Below the pieces are notes generated by a model, which saw nothing but the letters and a program-made list of their open reading frames with translations, made no database searches and was not told the origin of the DNA. This document shows, piece by piece, positions 46,482 to 56,179 of a stretch of 64,000 nt of DNA (position 1 is the stretch's first letter; every line of letters starts with the position of its first letter). Made by a program: the position numbers and the translations under genes. Origin of the DNA: RYN-230 sp963704995 (GTDB taxonomy: Bacteria > Actinomycetota > Actinomycetes > Streptosporangiales > Streptosporangiaceae); assembly GCA_963704995.1 (NCBI GenBank), contig CAVPIM010000015.1:200962-264961 (forward strand). Direction: 5' to 3'.

Positions 46482-47354
46482 ATGGCGCACTTCACTTCCT
46501 ACGACGGCGCGAAGCTGGCCTACCACCGGGCCGGGTCCGGCCCCCCGCTGGTCTGCCTGCCCGGAGGCCCGGGCCTGGAACCCGGCTACCTGGGTGACCT
46601 CGGCGGGCTGGGGCGTTCCCGCGAGCTGATCCTCCCCGACAGCCGGGGCACCGGGGACAGCGAGGTGCCTGCCGACCCGGTGGCGTACCGCTGTGACCGC
46701 ATCGCCCGGGACGCTGACGCGCTGCGGGCGGAGCTGGGCCTGGAGCGGATGGACCTGCTCGGCCACTCGGCGGGCGGGACCGTGGCCCTGCTGTACGCGG
46801 CGGCGCACCCGGAGCGGGTCGGCCGCCTGATCCTGCTCACGCCCAGCGTGCGCGCACTCGGCCTGACCTTCAGCCAGGAGGAGCAGCGGGCCGCCATGCG
46901 GCGGCGCTCCGCCGAGCCATGGTTCGAGGCGGCCTGGGCCGCGGCGCAGGCCGCGGACGACGGGGATGACTCGGCGGAGACCACGCTGGGCTACCAGCCC
47001 TTCTGCTACGGCCGCTGGGACGACGCAGCCCGGGCCCACGCGGCGATGGGCCTGCACGGACGGGCCGGGCCGGCCAGGTCCGGCTTCTACGCCGAGGGGG
47101 CGTTCGACCCGCCCGCGATCCGGGCCGCGCTGGCCCGCCTCACCGCCCCGGTGCTGGTGTACGCGGGGGAGGTGGACGCCGTGTCCCCTCCGGACCTGCT
47201 GGCCCGGGCGGCCGGGCTGTTCCCCCGCTGGGACCTCATCGTGCAACCGGGCGCCGGACACTATCCCTGGCTGGATGACCCCGCCCGGCTCAGCAGTGCG
47301 CTCAGCGCCTTCCTGTCCGGGGCGTCACCCGGGACCCGGCCAGGTACAAGCTAG
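46482..47354 (+). CDS. Alpha/beta hydrolase (proline iminopeptidase-like)
   Basis: A 290-residue serine hydrolase. LVCLPGGPGLEPGYLGDL holds the HGGPG-like oxyanion loop of the proline iminopeptidase group (here LPGGPG). The nucleophile elbow is MDLLGHSAGGTVALL, the acid is in VYAGEVDAVSPP and the histidine in VQPGAGHYPWLDDP. The substrate is unknown. Its last 4 nt overlap the convergent epimerase gene (shared CTAG). ATG 46482 is used because the domain starts there. Confidence 0.78.
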   Translation: MAHFTSYDGAKLAYHRAGSGPPLVCLPGGPGLEPGYLGDLGGLGRSRELILPDSRGTGDSEVPADPVAYRCDRIARDADALRAELGLERMDLLGHSAGGTVALLYAAAHPERVGRLILLTPSVRALGLTFSQEEQRAAMRRRSAEPWFEAAWAAAQAADDGDDSAETTLGYQPFCYGRWDDAARAHAAMGLHGRAGPARSGFYAEGAFDPPAIRAALARLTAPVLVYAGEVDAVSPPDLLARAAGLFPRWDLIVQPGAGHYPWLDDPARLSSALSAFLSGASPGTRPGTS

Positions 47355-48265
47355 GCGGCGGATCCGGCCGGCTGGAGTTCGGCGGAGAGCGCAGCGCGCA
47401 GGTCGGGCTGGGTGAACCCGTAGCCGGCCTCGCGCAGCACCCGGGGCAGGACCCGGGCGCTGGTCATCAGGTCGCTGGTCACCTCGCCGAGGGCCATCGT
47501 CAGCACCGGGGACGGGATGCTCAGCAGCGCCGGGCGGTGCAGCGCGCCCGCCAGCGCGGCGGTGAAGGCCGCGTTGGTCTCCGCGGTCGGCGCGGTCAGG
47601 TTCACCGGCCCGGATATCTCCTGGTGATCCAGCAGGAAGCGGGCGGCGCCGATCCAGTCGGCCAGGGCCACCCAGCTCATGAACTGGGTGCCCGGGCCGA
47701 GCCGGGCGCCCAGCCCCAGCCGGAAGGGGAGCAGCAGCCGGGCCAGCACCCCGCCGTGCCGGGAGATGACGATGCCGGTGCGCAGGGTGGCGACCCGGAT
47801 CCCGGCCTGCCGGGCCGGGTCGGCGGCCGCCTCCCAGTCCTTCACCACCCCGGCCAGGAACCCCTGGCCCGCCGGGGCCGACTCATCCACTTCCCGGCGG
47901 CCGGTATCCCCGTACCAGCCGATGGCGGAACCGGAGAGCAGGACCGCGGGCGGCTGGCTCATGGCCGCCAGGAACTCGGTGAGGGCCCGGGTGCCCTGCA
48001 CCCGGCTGGACCGGATCTCCTCCTTGTAGGAATCAGTCCAGCGATGGTCGGCGATTCCCGCGCCGGCCAGGTGAACGACCGCGTCGGTGCCGTCGAGGGC
48101 GCCGGGCGCCAGGCTGCCCCGGGGGGTCAGCGGGTCCCAGGCGATCTCTGCGGCCGACGCGGGCGTGCGGCGCACCAGCGTGACCACCTGGTCCCCGCGG
48201 TCCCGCAGCGAGGCGGTCAGAGCGCTGCCGATCAGGCCAGACGCCCCGGTCACCGCGACTTTCAT
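47351..48265 (-). CDS. TIGR01777-family epimerase (SDR39U1-like)
   Basis: A 304-residue extended short-chain dehydrogenase-like protein. The nucleotide motif is MKVAVTGASGLIGSALTASL; DAVVHLAGAGIADHRWTDSY, LLSGSAIGWYGDTGRREVDE and FMSWVALADWIGAARFLLD are typical of TIGR01777. The C-terminal DUF1731 region has VLPRVLREAGYGFTQPDLRA. The reaction is unknown. In Streptomyces-type genomes such a gene sits between sucB and lipB, as here. Confidence 0.9.
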   Translation of the reverse strand: MKVAVTGASGLIGSALTASLRDRGDQVVTLVRRTPASAAEIAWDPLTPRGSLAPGALDGTDAVVHLAGAGIADHRWTDSYKEEIRSSRVQGTRALTEFLAAMSQPPAVLLSGSAIGWYGDTGRREVDESAPAGQGFLAGVVKDWEAAADPARQAGIRVATLRTGIVISRHGGVLARLLLPFRLGLGARLGPGTQFMSWVALADWIGAARFLLDHQEISGPVNLTAPTAETNAAFTAALAGALHRPALLSIPSPVLTMALGEVTSDLMTSARVLPRVLREAGYGFTQPDLRAALSAELQPAGSAA

Positions 48266-48370
48266 GGCTGCCCCCGTTTCCTCGCGCGCGGCCCGTCGGG
48301 CCCGTCGCTTGAGTCTTCGTTGGCCGCGGGACCCGCGGACGCCTGGCCCGGGTTCAGGCCGGTCCCGTGG

Positions 48371-50061
48371 CTAGAGCCCGAGTTCCGCCTCGAAGGCCCC
48401 TTCCTCCAGGCGGGCTTTCACGGTGCCCAGGAAGCGCGCCGCGTCGGCCCCGTCCACCAGCCGGTGGTCGTAGCTGAGGGCCAGGTACACCATGGACCGG
48501 ACGGCGATCACCTCGCCGAGCGCCGGGTCCTGCACGACCACCGGGCGGCGCACCACCGTGCCGGTGCCGAGGATGCCCACCTGAGGCTGGTTGATGATCG
48601 GCGTATCGAACAGCGCGCCGCGGCTGCCGGTGTTGGTCAGGGTGAACGTGCCCCCGGCCAGGTCGTCCGGGCTTACCTGACCGCCCCGGGTCCGGGACGC
48701 CAGGTCCGCGATCTTGCGGGCCAGGCCGCCCACGTTGAGGTCGCCGGCGTTACGGATGACGGGGACCATCAGCCCCCGCTCGGTGTCCACGGCGATGCCG
48801 AGATGCTCCGCGTCGTGGTAGGTGACCTGGTTGCCATCCGGTTCGATGCTGGCGTTGAGCCGCGGGTGCACCTTCAGCGCCTCCACCGCGGCCAGCGCGA
48901 AGAACGGGAGGAAGGTGAGCTTGACCCCCTCGCGGGCCTCGAAATCGGCCTTGGCGCGGTCCCGGAGCCTGGCGATCGCGGTCACGTCCACCTCGACCAC
49001 GGTGGTCAGCTGCGCGGACGTCTGGAGGGACTCGACCATGCGGCGGGCGATCAGCTGCCGGGCCCGGGACATCCGCTCGGTCGTGCCGCGCAGGTGGGAG
49101 GGCTCGATCGCGGGCCGGGACGGCCCGCCCTGGGCCTGCGCCGCCGGCGCGGCCCGGCCGCGGGCTGCGCGGCCGCGGCGGACTGCTGCGCCGCCGCGAT
49201 GGCCTCACGCCGGACCCGGGCCGCGTCGACCACGTCCTGCTTGCGGATCCGGCCGCCGACCCCGGTCCCGGTGACGGTGGCCAGGTCCACGCCGTGCTCG
49301 GCGGCCAGCTTGCGGACCAGGGGGGTGACGTACGGGCCGTCCGCCGTCCCCAGCGGGGAGGCGGCCCGGGCCGCCCCGCCGCCTTCGGGTGCCGGCGGCG
49401 CGGGAGCCTGCTGTGCCGGAGCCGGGGGCGCGGGCGGCGGCGGGGGAGCGGGCGGCGGCGCCGCCGGGGTGGCCGGCTGGGACCGCTGCCAGATGTCGGC
49501 GTGCTGCTGCGGTGCGCTGGCCGGCTGCTCCAGGTCCTGCGGCGGCGCGGCGGGCTCGGCGGCCTGCGGCGGCTGCGCGTAGCTGGGCGCCGGTGCGGGG
49601 GGCTGGTACGCGGCCGGCGGCTGGTATCCGCCAGCGGGCTCCTCGCTGCCCTGGTACCCGCCCGCGGCCGGGTACGGGTACCCCGCCTCGGCCGGGGCCT
49701 CGTCCGCGGCCTGGAGGTCCGGCTCCGGCCCCGCCTGGTAGCCGTCCGGGCTCTCAGCGGCCGCGGCCGGCTCGGCCTGGCCGTCTGCCCCGTCGGCCGC
49801 GGCAGGGGCCGCGGTCTCGGCGCCGGCCTCGTCGATGACCGCGAGCTCGGCGCCGACCGCGACCGTCTCGTCCTCGGCCACGGTGATCCCGCGCAGGATC
49901 CCGGCTACCGGGGACGGGATCTCGGTGTCGACCTTGTCTGTGGAGACCTCGAGCAGCGGCTCGTCCGCCTCGACGCGCTCACCCTCCTTCTTCAGCCAGC
50001 GCGTGACGGTGCCCTCGGTAACGCTCTCACCGAGCTGGGGCATGGATACGGAGACCGACAT
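48371..50061 (-). CDS. sucB: Dihydrolipoamide acyltransferase (E2), frameshifted near 49155
   Basis: The E2 subunit of an oxo-acid dehydrogenase, most likely 2-oxoglutarate dehydrogenase. There is one N-terminal lipoyl domain (MSVSVSMPQLGESVTEGT, lipoylated Lys43 in STDKVDTEIPS). A Pro/Ala/Gln-rich linker follows, then an E3-binding domain (YVTPLVRKLAAEHGVDLATV, VGGRIRKQDVV). The catalytic domain ends SYDHRLVDGADAARFL, with the catalytic His and Asp. The linker and E3-binding part are in one frame and MSRARQLIARRMVESLQTSA in another. One base is gained or lost near 49155, in a run of GC repeats. Rejoined, it is about 560 residues. It lies 73 nt after lpd (E3) on the same strand. Confidence 0.88.
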
Positions 50062-50134
50062 GGCTTCCCGTGACTCCTTCGCTGTTCGACACTCACAGTT
50101 GCGGCTGTGTTGGGGGGTGCGTGGCCCGCCCGGG

Positions 50135-51535
50135 CTACGCGTGCATGTGCAGGGGCTTCCCGGCCAGCGCGAGGTGCGCCTCGCCGATCAGCTCTGACTG
50201 GGTGGGGTGCGGGTGGATGAGCTGGGCCACGTCATACGGCAGCGCCTCCCAGTTGTAGATCAGCTGCCCTTCGGCGATCAGCTCGCCGACCCGGGCGCCG
50301 ACCAGGTGGATGCCCAGCACCGGCCCGGGCGTGCCGTCCGGCCCGCCGGTGGCCGCCGCGATCAGCTTCGCTGCGCCCTGGGTCTGCAGGATCACGCTCT
50401 TGCCGTTGCCGCCGATCGGGTAGGTGAGCTCGGTGACCTCGATGCCGCGCTCCTTGGCCATCGCCGACGTGATGCCCACCGAGGCGACCTCCGGGTCGCT
50501 GTAGGTGACCCGGGGCACGCCGTCGTAGTCGATCGGCGTCACCTTCAGGCCGGCCAGCCGCTCCGCGACCAGGATGCCCTCGGCGAAGCCGACGTGAGCC
50601 AGCTGCGGGCCGGGGATCAGGTCCCCGACCGCGGAGATCGTGGGCACGCTGGTGCGGCAGTACTCATCGACCTGCACGTACCCACGCTCCACCGTCACGC
50701 CCGCCGCCTCGTAGCCCAGGCCGGCCGAGACCGGCCCGCGGCCCACCGCGACCAGGAGCAGGTCGGTGTCCAGGGTCTTGCCGCCGGCCAGGCTGACCGT
50801 CAGGCCGCCGCCCTGATCCTTGACCCCCTCGAAGCGGGTACCGAGCTCGTAGCCGATGCCGCGCCGCCGGAACGCCCGCTCCAGCAGCTTCGAGCTGGCC
50901 TCGTCTTCCAGCGGGAGCAGGTGCGGCAGCATCTCGACGATGGTGACCTCGGCCCCGAAGGAGCGCCACACGCTGGCGAACTCCACGCCGATGACCCCGC
51001 CGCCGAGGATGACGGCCGACCGCGGCACGCGGTCCAGCCGGAGCGCCTGGTCACTGGTGATGACCCGCTCGCCGTCGATCTCCAGCCCGGGCAGGCTCTT
51101 CGCCTCGGACCCGGTGGCCAGCACGATGTGCGCGCCCTGGTAAACCGTGTCGCCGACCCGTACCTCAGTCGGCGAGACCAGGGTGCCCTCACCGTAGACC
51201 ATCTCGATCTTCCGGCTGGCCAGCGTGCTCTGCAGTCCCTTCCAGAGCCGGTCCACGACCTTGTCCTTATAGGCGTGCACGCCGGGCATGTCGATCCCCT
51301 CGAAGGTGGACCGGACCCCGAACGCCTCGCCCTCCCGGGCCTGGTCGGCGACTTCCGCGGCGTGCAGCAGCGCCTTGGTGGGAATGCAGCCTCGATGCAG
51401 GCAGGTCCCCCCGACCTTGTCCTTCTCGATCAGCGCCACCCGCTTGCCGAGTTCGGCCGCGCGCAGCGCGCAGGCGTAACCGCCGCTGCCGCCACCCAGG
51501 ATGACGATGTCGTAGGAACTGTTGCTGTCCGCCAC
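50135..51535 (-). CDS. lpdA: Dihydrolipoyl dehydrogenase (E3)
   Basis: A 466-residue flavoenzyme that reoxidises the lipoyl groups of the E2 protein. FAD motif YDIVILGGGSGGYACALRAA; redox disulfide Cys45-Cys50 in GGTCLHRGCIPTKALLH; NAD motif AVILGGGVIGVEFASVWRS; C-terminal active-site segment IHPHPTQSE with the His-Glu pair. GTG 51535 follows GGAGC at a good spacing, while a longer upstream frame has no family support. It forms a transcript with sucB and possibly pepA. Confidence 0.94.
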   Translation of the reverse strand: MADSNSSYDIVILGGGSGGYACALRAAELGKRVALIEKDKVGGTCLHRGCIPTKALLHAAEVADQAREGEAFGVRSTFEGIDMPGVHAYKDKVVDRLWKGLQSTLASRKIEMVYGEGTLVSPTEVRVGDTVYQGAHIVLATGSEAKSLPGLEIDGERVITSDQALRLDRVPRSAVILGGGVIGVEFASVWRSFGAEVTIVEMLPHLLPLEDEASSKLLERAFRRRGIGYELGTRFEGVKDQGGGLTVSLAGGKTLDTDLLLVAVGRGPVSAGLGYEAAGVTVERGYVQVDEYCRTSVPTISAVGDLIPGPQLAHVGFAEGILVAERLAGLKVTPIDYDGVPRVTYSDPEVASVGITSAMAKERGIEVTELTYPIGGNGKSVILQTQGAAKLIAAATGGPDGTPGPVLGIHLVGARVGELIAEGQLIYNWEALPYDVAQLIHPHPTQSELIGEAHLALAGKPLHMHA

Positions 51536-51590
51536 TGATGTGCTCCTTGCTCCGATCAGTTGTCCCCCCAGCGCTAACACCGAGGCCCGG

Positions 51591-53111
51591 TTAGAGCCTT
51601 CCCTCCGCGGCGTCCAGCGCTATCTGAACCAGGGCCCGGGTCGCCGCGCCTGTCCCGCCCTTGGGGGTATACCCGTGTGGCTGGCCGTCATTGAAGGACG
51701 GGCCCGCGATATCGAGGTGGGCCCAGCGCACCCCGGCGGGCACGAACTCGCGCAGGAACAGGCCCGCGACGAGCATCCCGCCGCTGCGGTCACCGGCCAC
51801 GTTGGCCAGGTCGGCCACGGTCGAGTCCAGGCCCTTGCGCAGTTCCGCAGGCAGCGGCATCGGCCACATGGCCTCGCCGGCCCGGTCCGCCGCGGCCACC
51901 ACCGCGTCGCGCAGCGCGTCGTCGTTGGCCATGACCGCGGAGATCCGGGTGCCGAGCGCCACGACCTGGGCGCCGGTCAGCGTGGCCACGTCCACCACGA
52001 CGTCCGGGGCGTCCTCGGCGGAGCGGGCCAGCGCGTCGGCTAGCACCAGCCGCCCCTCGGCGTCGGTGTTGAGCACCTCGACCGTCTTGCCGCCGTAGAT
52101 GGTGAGCACGTCGGAGGGGCGCTGCGCGGTCCCGCTCGGCATGTTCTCCGCTATCGGCAGGTAGCCGATGACCCGGACGTCCGGGGCCAGCGCCGCGATG
52201 GCCTGCATCGCGCCGATGATCGCGGCCGCGCCCCCCATGTCCGACTTCATGGTCTCCATGGACTTCGGCGGCTTTAGCGACAGCCCGCCGGAGTCGAACG
52301 TGATGCCCTTGCCGATGAACACCACCGTCTTGTCCGCCCGCGCTGGCGCGTACTCCATCCGCACCAGCCGTGGCGGGTGCACCGATCCCTGGCCGACGCC
52401 CACGATGCCGCCGTAGCCGCCGCGTTCGAGCGCCTTCTCGTCCAGCACCTCCGCCTGCAGCCCGGCGGCGGCGGCCACCCGGGCCGCCTCGTCCGCCAGC
52501 GTCTCGGGGAACAAGTCTGACGGGGCGGTGTTGACCAGGTCCCGGGCGAGCGTCACCGCGTCGGCCAGGGCCTGGGCGCGGCGGCCGATGCCGTCCGCGC
52601 CGTCCGCTGCCGTCAGCACGGTGATCGCGGCGGGCCGCCGCCCGTCCTGCCGGTACCGGGTGAACGCGTAGCCGCCCAGCAGCGCGCCCACGGCGACGGC
52701 CTCGGCCGACGCCGGGTCGGCGGCGGGCAGGGCCAGCGCGATCCTCAGGCCGCGGCGGTCGCCGTTGGCCGCCGCGCGCCCGCCCGCGGCCAGCGTCCTG
52801 ACGGCCGCGCCCGCCGCGCGGCGCAGCGTCTCGGGGTCGGCGGGACCGCTGCCTTCCGCGCCGAGGCCGACCGCGGCGATCACCGCCGCGGTGACCGGGC
52901 CGCCGCCCGGCAGCCGGGTGACTTCCTCGGCCTGGCCGGTCATGCCCAGGGTGGCCAGGGTGGCGGCCAGGGTCCCGCCCAGCGCCTGGTCCAGGTCGGC
53001 AGCGCCCGGAGCCAGGACGGGTCCGTCCTGGCCCTTGGTCACCCCGATGACGACGGCGTCCGCGTCGATCGAGCTGGGCGCGCTGGTAGTAAAGGTGAGC
53101 GTCGTGGTCAC
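51591..53111 (-). CDS. pepA: Leucyl aminopeptidase (M17)
   Basis: A 506-residue cytosol aminopeptidase that removes N-terminal residues from peptides. Metal and active-site motifs VVFIGKGITFDSGGLSLKPP, SDMGGAAAIIGAMQAIA and the signature NTDAEGRLVLADAL are intact. NMPSGTAQRPSDVLTIYGGK lies between. GTG 53111 (VTTTLTFTTSAP) is preferred to GTG 53156, which adds a short unconserved stretch. It is upstream of lpd on the same strand; pepA next to lpd-sucB is a recurring actinobacterial order. Confidence 0.94.
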   Translation of the reverse strand: MTTTLTFTTSAPSSIDADAVVIGVTKGQDGPVLAPGAADLDQALGGTLAATLATLGMTGQAEEVTRLPGGGPVTAAVIAAVGLGAEGSGPADPETLRRAAGAAVRTLAAGGRAAANGDRRGLRIALALPAADPASAEAVAVGALLGGYAFTRYRQDGRRPAAITVLTAADGADGIGRRAQALADAVTLARDLVNTAPSDLFPETLADEAARVAAAAGLQAEVLDEKALERGGYGGIVGVGQGSVHPPRLVRMEYAPARADKTVVFIGKGITFDSGGLSLKPPKSMETMKSDMGGAAAIIGAMQAIAALAPDVRVIGYLPIAENMPSGTAQRPSDVLTIYGGKTVEVLNTDAEGRLVLADALARSAEDAPDVVVDVATLTGAQVVALGTRISAVMANDDALRDAVVAAADRAGEAMWPMPLPAELRKGLDSTVADLANVAGDRSGGMLVAGLFLREFVPAGVRWAHLDIAGPSFNDGQPHGYTPKGGTGAATRALVQIALDAAEGRL

Positions 53112-53213
53112 GGCACTGATGCTAGCCCCTGCCCGGGCGAGGCGATCACGCGTCACGCATGGTCGCGCCCGTGGGAAGCGGTCGCTGTGACGAAGATCGC
53201 GCGGCAGCCACCG

Positions 53214-54362
53214 CTACGGCCCGGCCGGCGCTGGCTGCCGGCTGGCCGGGGCGGGTGCAGCAGCCTGCGCGGTCCCGGCGCTGAACAGGTGGCAGCCGCG
53301 CGGGTCCAGGCGCAGCCCGACGTGCGCGCCGCGGTCCGCTCGGGCGTCGGAGAAGACGCTGGTCAGGCGCCCGTGCCCGGGAATGTCGATGGCATGCTCG
53401 TAGCCCCGGCCGCGGAAGGCTACGTCGGCCACGGTGCCCGTGACGTGGTGCTCGCCGGTGTGGGTGGCGCACAGCTGGACCCCGGTGGGCCGGATCATCA
53501 GCAGCGCGGCCGCCTCGCCGATGGGCAGGCTCGGCCCCCGGGCCCGGAACGGCCGCGCCTCGGCCGGCCCGGCCAGCTCCACCTCGACCGCGCCGTCGTC
53601 GGCCCGGCCCCGGACCTGGACCGGCAGCTCGCCGGACAGGCCCGTGAAGCGGGCTACGAACGGCGTGGCGGGCGCGGTGTAGATCTCCTCCGGGGTGCCC
53701 AGCTGCACCAGCCGGCCCCGCTCCAGGACGCCGACCCGGTCGGCGAGGGCGAAGGCCTCGGCCTGATCGTGGGTGATGTAGACCGTGGTGGCCCCGGCCT
53801 CGCGGACCAGCGCGGAGATCTCCAGCCGCATCCGCTCGCGCAGGTCGGCGTCGAGGTTGGAGAGCGGCTCGTCGCACAGGATCAGGCCCGTGTCGGCGAC
53901 CAGTGCCCGGGCCAGCGCGACCCGCTGCTGCTCACCGCCGGACAGCTCGTTCGGGTACCGCTGGCCGAGCGCGCCCAGGCCGACCCGGTCCAGCATGGCG
54001 GCCGCCCGTTCCTGCCCCCGGGCCCGGGGCAGCTTGCGGCGGCGCAGCGCGAACGCGACGTTGTCGTGGGCCTTCAGGTGCGGCCACAGCGCGTAATCCT
54101 GGAACACCATGCTGAGATCCCGCTGGTCAGGCGGCACATGCACGCGCCCGTCGGCCACCATACGGCCGCCGATCGAGATCCGGCCCGAGGTGACCCGCTC
54201 GATGCCGGCCAGGCAGCGCAGCAGCGTGGTCTTGCCCGACCCGGACGGGCCGAGCAGCACCAGGAATGTGCCGGGCTCGACGTCCAGCGAGACCTCCCGC
54301 AGGGCCTGGTTGCCGCCCTGGTAGGTCTTGCTGACGGAGTTCAGCGAAATCTGCTCAGCCAC
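53214..54362 (-). CDS. ABC importer ATPase, Fbp/Pot type
   Basis: A 382-residue ATP-binding subunit. Walker A is LVLLGPSGSGKTTLLRCLAG, the signature is NELSGGEQQRVALARAL and Walker B is GLILCDEPLSNLDADLR with ITHDQAEAFAL. A C-terminal TOBE-like regulatory domain follows (LLMIRPTGVQL). This is the FbpC/PotA/CysA form. The family carries ferric iron, spermidine or phosphonate; the adjacent binding protein and the iron-box-like site upstream favour ferric iron. It overlaps the permease gene by 8 nt. Confidence 0.85.
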   Translation of the reverse strand: MAEQISLNSVSKTYQGGNQALREVSLDVEPGTFLVLLGPSGSGKTTLLRCLAGIERVTSGRISIGGRMVADGRVHVPPDQRDLSMVFQDYALWPHLKAHDNVAFALRRRKLPRARGQERAAAMLDRVGLGALGQRYPNELSGGEQQRVALARALVADTGLILCDEPLSNLDADLRERMRLEISALVREAGATTVYITHDQAEAFALADRVGVLERGRLVQLGTPEEIYTAPATPFVARFTGLSGELPVQVRGRADDGAVEVELAGPAEARPFRARGPSLPIGEAAALLMIRPTGVQLCATHTGEHHVTGTVADVAFRGRGYEHAIDIPGHGRLTSVFSDARADRGAHVGLRLDPRGCHLFSAGTAQAAAPAPASRQPAPAGP

Positions 54363-56145
54363 GGGTTGCTCCTCCGATCCGGCGCCAGCCGGCCGGCGCG
54401 ATCAGCCGGTAGCCACCCAGCACGATCAGCACCGCGGCCAGGGCGATGGTGACGGCGAGGACCGCCTGCGCCATGCCGACGCCGAAGTGGTAGTTGCTCA
54501 GGTTGTCTTCGATGGCGATGGAGGCCGGCGGGGAGCCCGGCGCGTAGAGCAGCTGCGAGATCGGCAGCTCCAGGAACACGCCGCAGAACGTGAGCAGCCA
54601 GGCCATGGTGATCGGCCGGGACACCACGGGCAGCACGGCGCGGGCCCAGGCCACCGCGGCCCCGGCCCCGTGCGTGCGGGCCGCGTCCTTCAGCGAGGGC
54701 TGCAGCTGGGAGACCGCACCCACCAGCACCCGGGCGTTGGTGGGCAGGCTGGACGCGGCGTAGGCGATGATCAGCAGCGTGGTCGTCTGGTACAGGTTGA
54801 TGCCGAGCCTCGACCAGAACGGCAGGTTGTACGCGAAGATGTAGCCCGCCGCGAACACCACGCTGGGCAGCGCGATCGCCGCCAGGAGCAGGAAATCCAG
54901 GGCCCTGGACGACTTAGCGCGCCGCTGGGCGAGCAGCCACGCGGCGACGAAGCCGCCGGTCACCGTGATGAACGAGGTGACCGCGGCGTAGATCAGCGAT
55001 CGCTCCAGCGGGCCGATCTGCCCCGTCTCGTGCAGCAGCGCGCGGTAGTTGGCCAGGGTCAGCGTGAAGGATCCGCCATAGTCCCCGAGCAGCGAGGCAC
55101 TGACCGCCCCGAAGCCCGGCACGCCCAGGGCGACCAGGAAGAACAGTCCCACCCCGCCGGCCGCGGCGAGAGCGGCAGGCCGGCTCAGCTGGCGCCGGAT
55201 GACCTGGCGGGTCCGCCCGGACAGCATCTGGTAGGACCGGCCGCGCAGCGCGCGGGCCTGGAGCGCGAGCGGGATGGCGATGGCCGCGACCAGCAGGATG
55301 CCCATGGCCGAGGCGAGCGGGAAGCTCGGCGGGAAGTTGCCGATCGCCGCGAATAGCTGGTAGGTGGCCAGGCTGAAGTTGGAGTTGTAGGCGAGCGTCG
55401 CCGCCACCCCGTAGTCGCTGATCGACTCCGCGAACCCGATGGCCAGCGCGGACCAGATGGCCGGGGCCAGCATCGGCCAGATCAGCCGCAGCGTCGCGGC
55501 CCGGCCCGCCCCGTGCACCCGGGCCGCGTCCTCGAACTCCTGGCCGAGCCCGGCCAGCGACGCGGTGATGGCCAGGAACGTGAACGGCACCGAGCGCAGG
55601 CCGAGCAGGAGCACCACGCCGAACGGGCCCATGATGGCGTGGGTGACCCAGGGCCAGTCCAGCCCGACCCGGTACATCACGCCGTCCGGCTGGACCAGCC
55701 GCTCCCAGCCCAGGGCGGGCAGCCACGAGGGCAGCAGCAGTACCAGCCACATGCCGCCGGCCACGAACCGGCGGCCGGGCAGCGTGGTCCGCCCCGCCAG
55801 CCACGCGATCGGGAACCCGATGGCCAGGCCGAGCGCGGCCGCGGCGGCGCTCACCCACAGCGAGTTGGTGATGGCGACCGCGGTCGCGCCGGTGAACGCC
55901 TGGCCCAGGTAGGTCAGCGTGAACCACTGCGTGCCCTGGCTGAACAGCCGCGGCGACAGGGCCAGCGCCAGCGAGCTGACGCACGGGACCAGGATGAAGA
56001 AGATCAGCGCGGCCCAGAACAGGGGCAGGCCCAGCCGGCCGAACAGGGCCGTGAGCCCCGGCGGTGCGGCCAGCCTGCGCCAGCGCGGCGTGCCCGGCCC
56101 GGCGGGAGCCGGGCCGGGCACGAGCACTTCCCTGGTGGCGGTCAC
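54355..56145 (-). CDS. ABC importer permease, fused double unit (FbpB-like)
   Basis: A 596-residue protein with about twelve helices, made of two permease units. The first contains EFEDAARVHGAGRAATLRLI and the second SLKDAARTHGAGAAVAWARA, the two EAA loops that contact the ATPase. Such fused permeases are typical of ferric (FbpB) and 2-aminoethylphosphonate importers. It is sandwiched between the binding-protein and ATPase genes in one operon (34 nt and an 8-nt overlap). Confidence 0.87.
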   Translation of the reverse strand: MTATREVLVPGPAPAGPGTPRWRRLAAPPGLTALFGRLGLPLFWAALIFFILVPCVSSLALALSPRLFSQGTQWFTLTYLGQAFTGATAVAITNSLWVSAAAAALGLAIGFPIAWLAGRTTLPGRRFVAGGMWLVLLLPSWLPALGWERLVQPDGVMYRVGLDWPWVTHAIMGPFGVVLLLGLRSVPFTFLAITASLAGLGQEFEDAARVHGAGRAATLRLIWPMLAPAIWSALAIGFAESISDYGVAATLAYNSNFSLATYQLFAAIGNFPPSFPLASAMGILLVAAIAIPLALQARALRGRSYQMLSGRTRQVIRRQLSRPAALAAAGGVGLFFLVALGVPGFGAVSASLLGDYGGSFTLTLANYRALLHETGQIGPLERSLIYAAVTSFITVTGGFVAAWLLAQRRAKSSRALDFLLLAAIALPSVVFAAGYIFAYNLPFWSRLGINLYQTTTLLIIAYAASSLPTNARVLVGAVSQLQPSLKDAARTHGAGAAVAWARAVLPVVSRPITMAWLLTFCGVFLELPISQLLYAPGSPPASIAIEDNLSNYHFGVGMAQAVLAVTIALAAVLIVLGGYRLIAPAGWRRIGGATRG

Positions 56146-56179
56146 TGGCGCCCGCCACCGGTGGTCCGGGGCAGCGTCA